A stretch of DNA of 37,160 nt from Coriobacteriales bacterium (GCA_031290175.1 JAITOC010000059.1:1-37160), one strand, 5' to 3'; positions 8,204 to 17,238 are shown, counted from the stretch's first letter. Made by a program: numbers and translations. The notes: generated from the sequence alone by a model not told the origin.

Positions 8204-9082
8204 ATGAGAAAATTGCGTCAACCAATAAGGCTGGTCCTTGCGAGCTTGATGGCGTTTAGCCTCGTGTTCGCGATGGCGGCGTGCGGGTCAACGCCGAAAC
8301 CAGAGGAGCCGACTGTTCCTGAGGTAGTCGATCAGCCGGAGACCCCGGCCCCCGATCCGGTCGAGCTTCAGATCTTTGCGGCAAACTCGCTGGAGAAGGG
8401 GCTGCCTGAGGTTCAGGAGCTCTACACCGCCCAGCACCCCGAGGTCACGTTCATCGAGACCCAGTTCAAGGGTTCTGGCGATCTCGTTGAGGAGATGAAG
8501 GCCGGCGGTAGTGCTGACATCTTCATCTCAGCGTCCAAGAGCACCATGGATACCGCCGTTGAGAACGGCAACATCGACGAGGCAACGCGCGTTGATCTGT
8601 TTGCAAACGACCTTGTCATCGTGAAGGCTGTGGGTGCAGACATCACCATCAACTCACTTGAGGATGTGAAGAACTTCGACCGTATCGCCATCGGTGAGGC
8701 AGGTGCCGTACCGGCTGGTGCCTACGCCAACCAGTCGCTGTTCAGCATCGGTCTGTACACGAGCGACACTGGCAAAGACGGCGAATATGACGCCGCCATC
8801 GCCAGCAAGGTTGTGCAGGCAGACAAAGTTGGCACCGCTGCCAACTGGGTTGCCACGGGCGACTGCCAGATTGGTTTTGTCTACTCCAGCGACATCTATC
8901 GTTATGATGGCGTCGAGGTTGCCTTTGTCATCCCCGCCGACAGCCATAAGGATATCGTCTACCCGGGTGCTGTGACCGCTGACACCAAGAACGCTGAAGT
9001 TGCGGCTGACTTCCTCAAATTCTGCCAGACCGATCCTGATGCGCAGAAGATCTGGTCTCAGTATGGTTTTGAGGTGCTGTAA
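8204..9082 (+). CDS. modA: Molybdate ABC transporter substrate-binding lipoprotein
   Basis: Extracytoplasmic molybdate/tungstate-binding protein of 292 residues. It has a lipoprotein signal with lipobox AMAAC (Cys about 27), a Pro/Glu-rich linker and then the ModA core: LQIFAANSLEKGLPEVQELY, GSGDLVEEMKAGGSADIFISAS and the mid-protein FDRIAIGEAGAVPAGAYANQ. The end ...DAQKIWSQYGFEVL is typical. The Ser/Thr-type oxyanion ligands (AANS, KGSGD) are present. The start follows GAGGAAGAAAGAA. It is the first gene of modABC, with its own promoter, and modB begins 9 bases after its stop. Confidence 0.95.
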   Translation: MRKLRQPIRLVLASLMAFSLVFAMAACGSTPKPEEPTVPEVVDQPETPAPDPVELQIFAANSLEKGLPEVQELYTAQHPEVTFIETQFKGSGDLVEEMKAGGSADIFISASKSTMDTAVENGNIDEATRVDLFANDLVIVKAVGADITINSLEDVKNFDRIAIGEAGAVPAGAYANQSLFSIGLYTSDTGKDGEYDAAIASKVVQADKVGTAANWVATGDCQIGFVYSSDIYRYDGVEVAFVIPADSHKDIVYPGAVTADTKNAEVAADFLKFCQTDPDAQKIWSQYGFEVL

Positions 9083-9091
9083 AATAGGGAC

Positions 9092-10597
9092 ATGCTGAAA
9101 AGCCCCCGCTACAGATTATCTGTGCTCACCGCGCTCATGCTTTGCATGGGCGCGGTGTTTTTCTCTGTACCCGCACAGGTTGTGGCGGCGGCTCCTGACG
9201 CATCTGCATCCACGCAGGCTTTGGCTACAGCTCCCCGCTCGGGCGCAGCAACAGGCTCGGTGTTGGTCGCAGCAGCAACCACCGAGCCAGCCGCCCCCGC
9301 TATCGAGATTGCTCCGGATGGCACCACTGGAACCATCGAGGGCGAGCGCTTTGCGATAACTGATTTCACGCGTCTCAATAAGGGAACGAACAAGTTTTAC
9401 GAGGACAGCTACTATGGCTATCGCTATCCGATGGCATCAGAAGATGGCTTCGTCGTCGTCGTGATCGACGCTACCCACGCCCTTGTTTACATCAAGGCAG
9501 GCGAGGCAACCCTGCTGCAAGCTGATGCGGTAGCACGCCAGAAGGATCCCGCATTTCTCACCTTGCTGAGCGCCCTCGATAGCAAGCAGAGCAACGGTGG
9601 GCAAACCATCGCAAGCCTTGCGCTCAACTTTGAATACACTTCAGAAACCGAGGTTAGCCGGGGCAGTTACACCTATCGTTTTGGTGTAGAGGTGGAGCCG
9701 GGGCGTTACTATGCCACCGTGACGGAAAAGGGGAGTGAAGACGGGAGCGCAGGTGCCCTCTTCTGCGTGACAGGGCGCGTCGTGCCTGCCGATGGAGTTA
9801 CTATCGAGAAGGCGCCTGAAGGCTTTGCTGCTGTGGTAGCCTTCTTCAATTCGATGGACTACCGTCCGTTCTGGGTGTCGCTGCGCACCTCATTTGTGGC
9901 GCTCGTCTTTGTCTTTGTGCTGGGGTTGCTCGCTGCACGCGCCTCGCTTAAGATCAATCGGCGCCTGCAGGGCATTCTTGACTCGTTGTTCACCATACCG
10001 ATGGTCCTGCCGCCGACCGTCTGCGGTTTCATCCTGCTCGTGTTGTTTGGTAACACAACTCCCTTTGGTCGCTGGCTCATCAACCACGGCATTGAGCTCG
10101 TCTTCAGCTGGCCCGCCGCCGTCATCGCGGCAACCGTTGTCTCCTTCCCCCTCATGTACCGCACGGCGCGCGGGGCGTTTGAGGGGCTTGACCCCGCACT
10201 GAGCGACGCTGCACGGACCCTCGGTTGGGGGGAGGGGCGCATCTTCATACGTCTAACGCTGCCGCTTGCCTGGCCCTCTATCGCCGCCGGTACGGTGCTC
10301 GCCTTTGCGCGTGCGATGGGCGAGTTTGGTGCGACACTGTTTGTCGCGGGCAACTATCCCGGCGTCACGCAGACCATGCCGGTCGCAATCTACTTCCAAT
10401 GGATGGGCGGTCACTCAGACGTGGCGACTTTCTGGGTCTTCGTCGTCATCCTTATCTCCTTTGTCGTCATCCTGTTCATCAACTGGTATGCCTCGCGCAC
10501 ACAGCGCTACCGCCGCATGAGCGCCGCCGAGCAGGGCGCCGCGCCAGCACCACCATTGGTTCCGCGCGTAAGCGCCAGCGAGAGTGAGCAACGATGA
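9092..10597 (+). CDS. modB: Molybdate ABC transporter permease with a large extra N-terminal extracytoplasmic domain
   Basis: The membrane channel subunit for molybdate import. The C-terminal part (about residues 258-485) is a normal ModB with about five to six membrane helices and the EAA-type coupling loop (ARTLGWGEGRIFIRLTLPLAWPSI, residues about 373-396), plus GEFGATLFVAGN. ModB proteins are usually about 225 residues; this one is 501. The extra N-terminus is a signal or anchor helix (residues about 9-34), an Ala/Thr/Pro-rich linker and roughly 170 residues rich in beta-prone, Tyr/Gly-containing sequence, then a short helix entering the permease. The frame is continuous, so this is not a sequencing artefact visible from here. 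The ectodomain is unrecognised and is not a ModA duplicate. The stop overlaps modC as ATGA. Confidence 0.9.
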   Translation: MLKSPRYRLSVLTALMLCMGAVFFSVPAQVVAAAPDASASTQALATAPRSGAATGSVLVAAATTEPAAPAIEIAPDGTTGTIEGERFAITDFTRLNKGTNKFYEDSYYGYRYPMASEDGFVVVVIDATHALVYIKAGEATLLQADAVARQKDPAFLTLLSALDSKQSNGGQTIASLALNFEYTSETEVSRGSYTYRFGVEVEPGRYYATVTEKGSEDGSAGALFCVTGRVVPADGVTIEKAPEGFAAVVAFFNSMDYRPFWVSLRTSFVALVFVFVLGLLAARASLKINRRLQGILDSLFTIPMVLPPTVCGFILLVLFGNTTPFGRWLINHGIELVFSWPAAVIAATVVSFPLMYRTARGAFEGLDPALSDAARTLGWGEGRIFIRLTLPLAWPSIAAGTVLAFARAMGEFGATLFVAGNYPGVTQTMPVAIYFQWMGGHSDVATFWVFVVILISFVVILFINWYASRTQRYRRMSAAEQGAAPAPPLVPRVSASESEQR

Positions 10598-11655
10598 GCC
10601 TGTCCGTTGCTATCCGCAAGAGTTTTCCGGCTTTCAAGCTCGATGTCGCCTTCGAGGCGGAGAGCGAGACACTCGGCTTTCTCGGCGCATCTGGCTGCGG
10701 CAAGAGCTTGACTATGCGCTGCATCGCCGGGTTGGAGAAGCCGGACGAGGGGCGCATCGTCGTGGCTGGCACGGTGTTCTTCGATTCCGAGCAGGGTATC
10801 AATCTCACACCTCAACAGCGTAAGACGGCTCTGCTCTTTCAAAATTACATGCTCTTTCCTAATATGACGGTAGCTGAAAACATCGCAGCGGGAATCCCGA
10901 GGGGCACGCCCAAAGACGAGGTTCATCGTCTTGTGGATGCGCAGCTCAAACGCTTTGACCTGCTTGGTTTTGGCAAGCGGTACCCCCTGCGGCTTTCCGG
11001 TGGGCAGCAACAGCGCGTGGCGCTGGCTCGCATGCTTGCCGCACGCCCACAGATACTCATGCTCGATGAGCCCTTCTCTGCGCTCGACGCGCACCTGAAA
11101 TCGACTCTGGAGCTGGACCTCCTTGATTTGTTTGAGCAGTTTGACGGCACCATCCTCTATGTCTCGCACGACATCGACGAGGCGTTTCGCTTCTGCGATC
11201 GTATCGCCATCATTGAAAACGGCAGACTTGAGGATATCGCCTCGGCATCCGAGATTCTCGCTCGCCCAAAGACCTTTGCCACACTGAAGGTCTCCGGAGT
11301 CAAGAACATCTCCCCGGCGGTTCCCGTCACAGCCCATACTGTCAAAGCGTATGACTGGGGCATAGAGCTTGTCTGCAAAGACGAGGTGCCCGAGGGCTTG
11401 CAATACTGTGCCGTACGCGCTTCCTACCTGCGGATTGCTGCTGAGAACGAGACAATCAACGTCTTTGACTGTGAGGTGCGCCGCACGAGCGACTCCCGCT
11501 TTGAGCGCGAGGTGTTGCTTGCACTGACAGACACCGGTGCAGCGCTCCGATGGCGCATCGACAAACGCAGCGTCGCGCAGAGTATCTTGCCCGAGCGTGG
11601 CCAATGCCTGCGCATCCACATCCCCACCGAGTCAGTCAACCTCGTCTGCCACTAG
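10594..11655 (+). CDS. modC: Molybdate ABC transporter ATP-binding protein
   Basis: A 353-residue ATPase coupling ATP hydrolysis to molybdate import. Motifs are Walker A GASGCGKS, Q-loop LLFQNYMLFP, signature LSGGQQQR, Walker B ILMLDEPFSALD and H-loop SHDIDEA. The C-terminal part (from about residue 255) looks like the regulatory TOBE/MOP-type region of ModC (CAVRASYLRIA...), though it is divergent. It overlaps modB by four bases (ATGA), so the two are translationally coupled. Confidence 0.94.
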   Translation: MSLSVAIRKSFPAFKLDVAFEAESETLGFLGASGCGKSLTMRCIAGLEKPDEGRIVVAGTVFFDSEQGINLTPQQRKTALLFQNYMLFPNMTVAENIAAGIPRGTPKDEVHRLVDAQLKRFDLLGFGKRYPLRLSGGQQQRVALARMLAARPQILMLDEPFSALDAHLKSTLELDLLDLFEQFDGTILYVSHDIDEAFRFCDRIAIIENGRLEDIASASEILARPKTFATLKVSGVKNISPAVPVTAHTVKAYDWGIELVCKDEVPEGLQYCAVRASYLRIAAENETINVFDCEVRRTSDSRFEREVLLALTDTGAALRWRIDKRSVAQSILPERGQCLRIHIPTESVNLVCH

Positions 11656-12028
11656 TGCTTCGTATGCGCCTTCGCGCAGGAGGTTGAGAAAAACGCCTCT
11701 GCAACTTCTCTTGCCAAAAAAAACAGCAAGTAACCCATACAAACTCACAAACCCGCGTTATTCTGCACGCAGATACAGAACCTAGTGGTAAACTGGTGAA
11801 CAGTAACGCATGGCTGAGTTCAACCCTATCTGCAAACAGTGGCGAACAGCGCGCTTTGCTCGATGTTTTCTGGTTTTTTGTGAAACACGGGCAGATATTG
11901 TGGATTTTTGCGATGGAATCGAATCACTCTATTGACCGAGCCAGCATGTCTGTTACTATTCTTAAGCAGGAGTTTCATGTTCTTTTTGTGCGACTTCATC
12001 CGGTCCATGGCGCAAGTGGAGGATACGT
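11656..12028 (+). other. Intergenic region modC-ftsZ: weak terminator and ftsZ promoter
   Basis: This 373-base stretch has no convincing gene; the 81-codon ORF at 11796 lacks a ribosome binding site and runs into ftsZ. At 11676-11702 an imperfect hairpin (GCAG-g-AGG / CCTCTGC) could end modABC, although its tail is not T-rich. A TGG-TAAACT extended -10-like site lies near 11784-11792. The main ftsZ promoter is listed separately. Confidence 0.5.
11932..11959 (+). promoter_or_regulatory. ftsZ: Promoter of ftsZ
   Basis: TTGACC (11932-11937), a 16-base spacer and TACTAT (11954-11959), with TGT directly before the -10 (extended -10). Transcription would start about 62 bases before the ftsZ start codon. 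Confidence 0.7.
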
Positions 12029-13174
12029 ATGCCTGACGTAACTGGCAGGGATCACCTGGCGGTGATAAAAGTTGTAGGTGTCGGCGGCGGCGGTACAAAC
12101 GCTGTTAATCGAATGATCGAGGCTGGCATAAAAGGAGTAGAGTTTATCGCGATCAATACTGATCGCCAGGCACTTCTCATGTCGGATGCCGATCAGACCG
12201 TGCACATCGGTGAAGACATAACGCGTGGCCTTGGGGCAGGTGCAAACCCAGCAATCGGAGCTCAGGCCGCCGAAGAAAGCCGTGCAGAGATCCGCAATGC
12301 CATCGGCGGTGCCGACATGGTATTCGTGACCGCAGGCGAGGGAGGAGGAACCGGCACCGGGGCTGCTCCCATAGTTGCTGAGATTGCCCGTGACGAGATT
12401 GGTGCTTTGACCGTCGGTGTCGTCACTAAGCCCTTCAGCTTTGAGGGGCGCAAACGCCGCGCTCAAGCTGACGACGGCATAGCGCTCCTGGCCAGCAAGG
12501 TCGATACGCTCATAGTCATCCCCAATGACCGCTTGCTCCAGATCGTCGAGAAGAAGACCTCGATGCTCGATGCCTTCCGTATTGCGGATGACATCCTGCG
12601 TCAGGGCACACAGGGCATCACCGACCTCATCACCATTCCTGGCCTCATCAACCTCGACTTTGCTGACGTGCGAACTGTCATGAAGGATGCTGGCACTGCC
12701 ATGATGGGCATAGGCATCTCTTCTGGAGAAAATCGCGCTGTCGAGTCTGCTACGGCTGCAATCTCAAGCAAGCTGCTTGAGGCTTCGATCTCCGGAGCGA
12801 GCCGTATCCTTGTGTCGGTGGCGGGCGCATCTGACATGAGTCTTATCGAGTTCTCGGAGGCCAATGAGACGGTCACAGAGGCAGCAGACCCCGATGCCAT
12901 CATCATCTCAGGTTCGGTCATTGACGACACCTTAGATGATCAGATTCGTGTCACCGTCATCGCAACGGGCTTCAACGACAGAAATACCCAGGAATCGCTC
13001 AACTTCGGTTTTGGTGGCGCCCAATCCACGCCTGCGAATAACCGGGCTTCTTATGAGGAAGAGTTTGAAGAGGCGCCCGTTTTCTCGTCGTCTGGCCGCC
13101 AGAACGCTCAACAGCAATCTCCGAATGTCCTTGATGACGACTACATTCCTGATTTTCTGAGAAAAGGCTTCTAG
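12029..13174 (+). CDS. ftsZ: Cell division protein FtsZ
   Basis: Tubulin-like GTPase that forms the division ring; 381 residues. Seen are [19 protein letters not shown] near the N-terminus, the tubulin signature [10 protein letters not shown] at about 105-115, the T7-loop region [12 protein letters not shown] at about 204-215, and a variable linker ending in [13 protein letters not shown], the C-terminal peptide that docks on SepF and other partners. The start follows GTGGAGGATACGT. It is the first gene of a division block running to yggU. No ftsA or ftsQ is adjacent, which fits actinobacteria, where SepF tethers FtsZ. Confidence 0.98.
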   Translation: MPDVTGRDHLAVIKVVGVGGGGTNAVNRMIEAGIKGVEFIAINTDRQALLMSDADQTVHIGEDITRGLGAGANPAIGAQAAEESRAEIRNAIGGADMVFVTAGEGGGTGTGAAPIVAEIARDEIGALTVGVVTKPFSFEGRKRRAQADDGIALLASKVDTLIVIPNDRLLQIVEKKTSMLDAFRIADDILRQGTQGITDLITIPGLINLDFADVRTVMKDAGTAMMGIGISSGENRAVESATAAISSKLLEASISGASRILVSVAGASDMSLIEFSEANETVTEAADPDAIIISGSVIDDTLDDQIRVTVIATGFNDRNTQESLNFGFGGAQSTPANNRASYEEEFEEAPVFSSSGRQNAQQQSPNVLDDDYIPDFLRKGF

Positions 13175-13179
13175 GACTC

Positions 13180-13929
13180 GTGGATATCTCCACCAATTAC
13201 GCCACTGTCCTCAAAGAGGTAGCGGCGGCTTGTGCGCGCGTTGGGCGTGACCCGTCTGAGGTACGCGTCGTCGCCGTAAGCAAAACGGTGGGGGTCGCAG
13301 AGGTCGCCGCAGCAATTGCAGCGGGCATCAGGGATTTTGGCGAGAACCGCACGGCGCTCTTCCAGGAGAAGCAGGCTGCATTTTCGCAGGTGAACTGGCA
13401 TTTTATCGGATCCATTCAAACCAATAAGGTAAAAGACTTCGTGGGCAAAGCCGCGCTCGTGCATTCCGTGGCCTCAGAGCGTGCCCTCATCGCCATCGCA
13501 CGGCGTGCCGAACTGCTTGCCGTGACCCAGCCCGTATTGCTTGAGGTGAATGTGTCGGGCGAGGTCAGCAAAGACGGTATCGCCCCCACAGAACTTCCTG
13601 ACCTGCTTTCTATTGCTCGGGGCCTTTCAGGCATCAGGGTACGAGGTCTTATGACTATGGCACCCCAGGGGGAGCCTGAAGCGACGCGTGCGGCCTTCAA
13701 GGGTCTGCGCCTGCTCCGTGATAAACTTGCCACAAGCGATGAGTCGCTCGTTTGCCTTCCTCCGGCTCCGGATGCGGCTCTAACAACAAGCGGTTCTCGC
13801 GGTTTCCAACCCCTCGTTGACAGTCGTGTAACACTTTATGAGCTTTCTATGGGGATGAGTGAAGACTACTCCATTGCAGTGGAAGAAGGTGCTACAATAG
13901 TGCGCATAGGCAGGAGCATCTGGATGTGA
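13180..13929 (+). CDS. ylmE: YggS/YlmE family pyridoxal-phosphate homeostasis protein
   Basis: A 249-residue PLP-binding TIM-barrel protein related to the N-terminal domain of alanine racemase. The family buffers PLP and affects amino-acid balance. The PLP lysine is in VVAVSKTVG (Lys about 35), followed by DFGENR, WHFIGSIQTNKVK, VLLEVNVSGEVSKDG, RGLMTMAP and LSMGMSEDYSIAVEEGATIVRIG. The start is GTG 13180, only 5 bases after the ftsZ stop, so coupling is likely. The ftsZ-ylmE-sepF order is typical of Gram-positives. Confidence 0.93.
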   Translation: MDISTNYATVLKEVAAACARVGRDPSEVRVVAVSKTVGVAEVAAAIAAGIRDFGENRTALFQEKQAAFSQVNWHFIGSIQTNKVKDFVGKAALVHSVASERALIAIARRAELLAVTQPVLLEVNVSGEVSKDGIAPTELPDLLSIARGLSGIRVRGLMTMAPQGEPEATRAAFKGLRLLRDKLATSDESLVCLPPAPDAALTTSGSRGFQPLVDSRVTLYELSMGMSEDYSIAVEEGATIVRIGRSIWM

Positions 13930-14012
13930 TGAACTCGGGGGTGTTCCCGTCGTCGACGCATAAGACACCTTGATTGCAACTCGCGTCGTATACGTAATCG
14001 GTTTGGAGTGAT

Positions 14013-14936
14013 ATGGGCATACTGGACAACGTCAAGAGCCGCCTGGGCTTCGGTGAGGTGCGTGATGACCAAGATGATGGTTATTACGATGACTATGAGA
14101 ACGCCTCCTATGATCGCGGTGACTCGCGTAACGATTACGACGATCGCGAGGGAGGATATGCTGGGGATAGCGGCGGGTTTGCCACTGAAGACGGTTCCCG
14201 TGCACTTCATGAGAGTGCCACAACCCGCCGTGGCTTCGGTGTCAACCACACCACCTATCGCAGTGACGACCACGCACCGCTTGTCACCCAGTCTGATGTA
14301 CGCTCTACCCCAGCGCCGCTGTCGCAGGCACAGGATTACAACCCGGATCGTATCCCAAGGCCTCGTGCCTACACGCGGAGCACAAATAGCTATCAGCCTC
14401 AGGGACTCAACGAGGATGCGCTTGCGTTTCGCGATGGCTTGGCTCGCTCGGGCACCAACTCACTTTCACAGCTCCAGGAGTCGCGTCTGCGGCTTGAGGA
14501 TACCGGTCGGTTCAGAGCCGTCTCTTCCGATGTCGCGCAGACTGCCGCGCGGCCACCGAGCCTTAGAGCGGATTCGGCTCCCCGTGCCCGTGTTCAGGCT
14601 CCTGACCAAGCGCAGGCGCATAATGCGACCTACGGCAATGTCACACAATTCCCGAATGGTCGGGTTACTCAACGCACGCGCCGTCGCATCGAGTTCCTGC
14701 AGCCGGCAACCTATGCTGACGCCGAGCAAGTAACACATCATCTGAAGGGCAGTATCATAGTCGTGCTCGACCTGCGAGCGACACGGCCAGAGCTGGCCAA
14801 GCGTATACTGGACTTCTCCTTTGGCGTGGCGAGTGCCGTCGATGGGCAGGTTGACCGTTTTGCGGAACGTGTCTATGTCTTCACCAAAGGAGGCGTTCTG
14901 ACCGCAGAGGAACGCAGCGCCATCGCAGAGCGCTGA
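14013..14936 (+). CDS. sepF: Cell division protein SepF with a long disordered linker
   Basis: Membrane anchor and bundler of FtsZ. The N-terminus MGILDNVKSRLGFGEV can form the membrane-binding amphipathic helix, and the C-terminal SepF domain (about residues 225-305) contains LKGSIIVVLDLR and ILDFSFGVASAVDGQVDRF. The 307-residue length is well above the usual 140-220 because of about 190 residues of linker: first acidic Asp/Tyr/Gly-rich, then Arg/Ser/Gln-rich. The start follows GGTTTGGAGTGAT. Its place after ftsZ and ylmE matches its role. Confidence 0.93.
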   Translation: MGILDNVKSRLGFGEVRDDQDDGYYDDYENASYDRGDSRNDYDDREGGYAGDSGGFATEDGSRALHESATTRRGFGVNHTTYRSDDHAPLVTQSDVRSTPAPLSQAQDYNPDRIPRPRAYTRSTNSYQPQGLNEDALAFRDGLARSGTNSLSQLQESRLRLEDTGRFRAVSSDVAQTAARPPSLRADSAPRARVQAPDQAQAHNATYGNVTQFPNGRVTQRTRRRIEFLQPATYADAEQVTHHLKGSIIVVLDLRATRPELAKRILDFSFGVASAVDGQVDRFAERVYVFTKGGVLTAEERSAIAER

Positions 14937-14949
14937 GAGGAAAGAGGAC

Positions 14950-15768
14950 ATGGAGGATATCGCAGCAAGACTTGGCAAGATCGCGATGATCGGGGGCGGC
15001 AAGATGGGGGAGGCCATCGTCGCTGGGCTGGTCAACGGAGCCTTGTTCGATCCCAATTCAATCGTTGTGGCTGATCCGGGCGCAGATCGTCGCGCATACC
15101 TTTCACATACCTATGCCATCTCCTGTGTGGAGGATGGCAGACAGATCAGTAAGCCTACCACCGTTATCCTCGCGGTGAAGCCTCAGGTTCTGCGTGAGGT
15201 CATCGCGACGCTTGCCACCAACTCCGACTGCAAGCCCGAGCGCGTCATCTCCATTGCCGCAGGGATCACAACGGCTACGATTCGCTCGGTGTTTCCCGAT
15301 GCCGCAGTTATCCGCGTCATGCCGAATGCCCCACTCATGGTAGGTGCCGGCATGAGCTGCATCTCCGTTGCCGAGGGGACCCCTCGCTCAGAGGGTGAAC
15401 TGGTGCGCGAGCTCTTCTCGCTTATGGGTGAGGCGCTCCTCATTGACGAGGGGTTGCTTAATGTTACGACTGCGCTTTCCGGTTCAGGGCCAGCCTATTT
15501 TGCGCTTTTCGTTGAAAAGCTCAGTGAGGCGGGCGTTGCGGCAGGGCTCACGGAGTCAGAATCTCTGCTCCTGGCGCAGCAAACCCTCATTGGGACTGGT
15601 CGCTATCTCGCTTTGACGGGGCAAACGCCCTCCGAGCTCAGGGCTGCGGTTACCAGCCCGAACGGTACAACCCAGGCAGCTCTTGAGTGCATGGAGACGG
15701 GCGGATTTACTGCGCTGGTCAATGATCTCGTGCAAGCGGCTCTGCGTCGGGCGGAGGAGTTGGCATGA
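14950..15768 (+). CDS. proC: Pyrroline-5-carboxylate reductase
   Basis: Last step of proline synthesis: reduces pyrroline-5-carboxylate to L-proline with NAD(P)H. The 272-residue protein has the Rossmann motif MIGGGKMGEAIVAGLV, AVKPQVLREV, RVMPNAPLMVGAGM, SGSGPAYFALFVEKLSEAGV and TSPNGTTQAAL, all characteristic of ProC. The start follows AGGAAAGAGGAC. It sits within the division gene block, overlaps yggT by ATGA and is probably co-transcribed with it. Confidence 0.96.
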   Translation: MEDIAARLGKIAMIGGGKMGEAIVAGLVNGALFDPNSIVVADPGADRRAYLSHTYAISCVEDGRQISKPTTVILAVKPQVLREVIATLATNSDCKPERVISIAAGITTATIRSVFPDAAVIRVMPNAPLMVGAGMSCISVAEGTPRSEGELVRELFSLMGEALLIDEGLLNVTTALSGSGPAYFALFVEKLSEAGVAAGLTESESLLLAQQTLIGTGRYLALTGQTPSELRAAVTSPNGTTQAALECMETGGFTALVNDLVQAALRRAEELA

Positions 15769-16076
15769 TTCTTGAGACCCTGGGGAATGCGGCAGCCAAC
15801 CAACTGGCAGTATCTCTGTTACCGTTTGCTCTTAAGCAAGTTATCCTGGTGGTCTTCAATTTCTATGTCATACTTATCATTGTCTGGGCCTTGTTTTCAT
15901 GGTTTGATCATAGTAAAGGCATCCTGAATGACATCTATAATATCATCGATGCTGTGGTTAGCCCTTATGTCGGCCTGTTTAAGCGGTTCATTCCCTCAAT
16001 GGGGGGGTTCGATATTTCGCCAATGATTGCCATTGTTGTGCTGTATGTGGTTCAACGGCTGCTACTTGGTTTATAA
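15765..16076 (+). CDS. yggT: YggT family membrane protein
   Basis: A 103-residue integral membrane protein with two hydrophobic segments (about residues 22-46 and 80-100) and the family pattern YVILIIVWALFSWF ... VSPYVGLFKRFIP ... DISPMIAIVVLYVV. Its biochemical function is poorly known, but it is a standard member of sepF/divIVA neighbourhoods. The start overlaps the proC stop (ATGA). Confidence 0.92.
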   Translation: MILETLGNAAANQLAVSLLPFALKQVILVVFNFYVILIIVWALFSWFDHSKGILNDIYNIIDAVVSPYVGLFKRFIPSMGGFDISPMIAIVVLYVVQRLLLGL

Positions 16077-16109
16077 TGGTCGGGCGACAAGACTACGAGA
16101 GGAATCGTT

Positions 16110-16901
16110 ATGAGTATAACAGCGTTGGAAATCCAGCAAGTGAGTTTTGGGACGGCCAAGCATGGCTATGACCCCCAGGAGGTTGATGATTTCCTTGAGC
16201 GCGTAGCCGAGGATGTCGATACGCTCAATCGAGCTATCGCTGAGGCTGCTGCGCGGGTCAAAGCCGCAGAAGAGCGCATATCTGCTGCTGAGGAGCGTGC
16301 ACACAAAGCCGAGGAGGCCGCCAAGGTTGCCCCGGCCGCAGAGGAGGAGCCTCCTGCTCACACCGCGGCACATGCTGCAGAGCTTGCAATCTCACAGGAG
16401 ACGATATCCAAGGCCTTCATTGCGGCACAGCGTTCTGCTGATGCCTTGCAGGAAGAGGCGCGCATTGATGCGGAGGAGCTTTATCGCGAAGCCGTGGAGA
16501 GCGCGAAGAACATCGTCAGGGATGCACATTCTGAGAAACAGCAGATTCTCGGTGACCTGGAGAATCTGCGAGGGCTCTCCGAGAAGTTCCGGACGGACTT
16601 TCTCTCGCTGCTTAACCATTATTCGACCGATGCCACCAAGCGTTTTGATGCCTTCAGCAAAGTAATCCCTGACACAGAGCTTCCTGCGTCGTTTGCGAAG
16701 GCCGTAGCCAGTGTCCCCGCTGAACCACCGGCAAGCACTCCGCGATCACGGAGAAAGGTTGAGGGTAAGACGGCCACAAAGGAACCAACACCTGACACGG
16801 GGCTCACGACAATCATCGATCGGCTGGCACCGCTCAAGGATGCAGGATCCACTGGTCTGCTTGAAGAAGACGATGACCTCGACATCGAGGAAATCGACTG
16901 A
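16110..16901 (+). CDS. divIVA: DivIVA-like polar growth/septum placement protein
   Basis: Coiled-coil protein that marks curved membrane at poles and septa. The N-terminal DivIVA domain is clear (ITALEIQQVSFGTAKHGYDP then EVDDFLERVAEDVDTLN). It is followed by an Ala/Glu-rich coiled coil (residues about 45-85), a second helical region with a KFRTDFLSLLNHY segment, and an acidic end EEDDDLDIEEID. Length 263 fits the actinobacterial Wag31 type. The start follows ACGAGAGGAATCGTT. The stop overlaps the CTG start of the next gene. Confidence 0.93.
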   Translation: MSITALEIQQVSFGTAKHGYDPQEVDDFLERVAEDVDTLNRAIAEAAARVKAAEERISAAEERAHKAEEAAKVAPAAEEEPPAHTAAHAAELAISQETISKAFIAAQRSADALQEEARIDAEELYREAVESAKNIVRDAHSEKQQILGDLENLRGLSEKFRTDFLSLLNHYSTDATKRFDAFSKVIPDTELPASFAKAVASVPAEPPASTPRSRRKVEGKTATKEPTPDTGLTTIIDRLAPLKDAGSTGLLEEDDDLDIEEID

Positions 16902-17200
16902 GCACGCTCAAAGTCAAAGTCACTCCCCGGTCGGGATCAGATGCCATAATCGGTTGGAGTGACGAGGGGCGCACTGAGCTTTGCGTGCGGGTGACTGCTC
17001 CTCCTGAAGGCGGCAAGGCAAATGATGCGGTCGTCAAGGTGCTCGCAAAGTCCCTAGGGCTGCCAAAAAGCGCCATCGAGGTCACACGTGGGCACAGTTC
17101 GCGCCATAAGTTGCTGATGTTTGATATGCCTGAAGAGCACTATGGGGTTTGGGTTCGTGGAGTGCCGTATTGTGGAGCCCGGGATTCTCAACGAGGGTAA
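16898..17200 (+). CDS. yggU: YggU/DUF167 family protein, CTG start codon
   Basis: A 100-residue DUF167 protein of unknown function, common after yggT and divIVA. The track shows only an internal 71-codon piece from GTG 16985. Read in frame upstream, the conserved N-terminus LKVKVTPRSGSDAIIGW appears, and the only candidate start before it is CTG 16898. That CTG is preceded by GAGGA at good spacing and overlaps the divIVA stop as CTGA; the frame is closed upstream by a stop at 16874. The PPEGGKANDAVVKVLAKSLGLPKS and GHSSRHKLL motifs are family hallmarks. The CTG start is an inference; the coding frame is secure. Confidence 0.85.
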   Translation: MSTLKVKVTPRSGSDAIIGWSDEGRTELCVRVTAPPEGGKANDAVVKVLAKSLGLPKSAIEVTRGHSSRHKLLMFDMPEEHYGVWVRGVPYCGARDSQRG

Positions 17201-17238
17201 GGCGGCTCCTGATTTGCTATCGTTCGGTTCACTATCCT

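Noticed and set aside
10507-11619. 370-codon antisense ORF over modC
   Set aside because: Shadow of a GC-rich coding gene. modC on the other strand has all ABC ATPase motifs, and the antisense product has none.
11796-12041. 81-codon ORF between modC and ftsZ
   Set aside because: No ribosome binding site. It spans the ftsZ promoter and overlaps the ftsZ start in another frame, and the composition is not protein-like.
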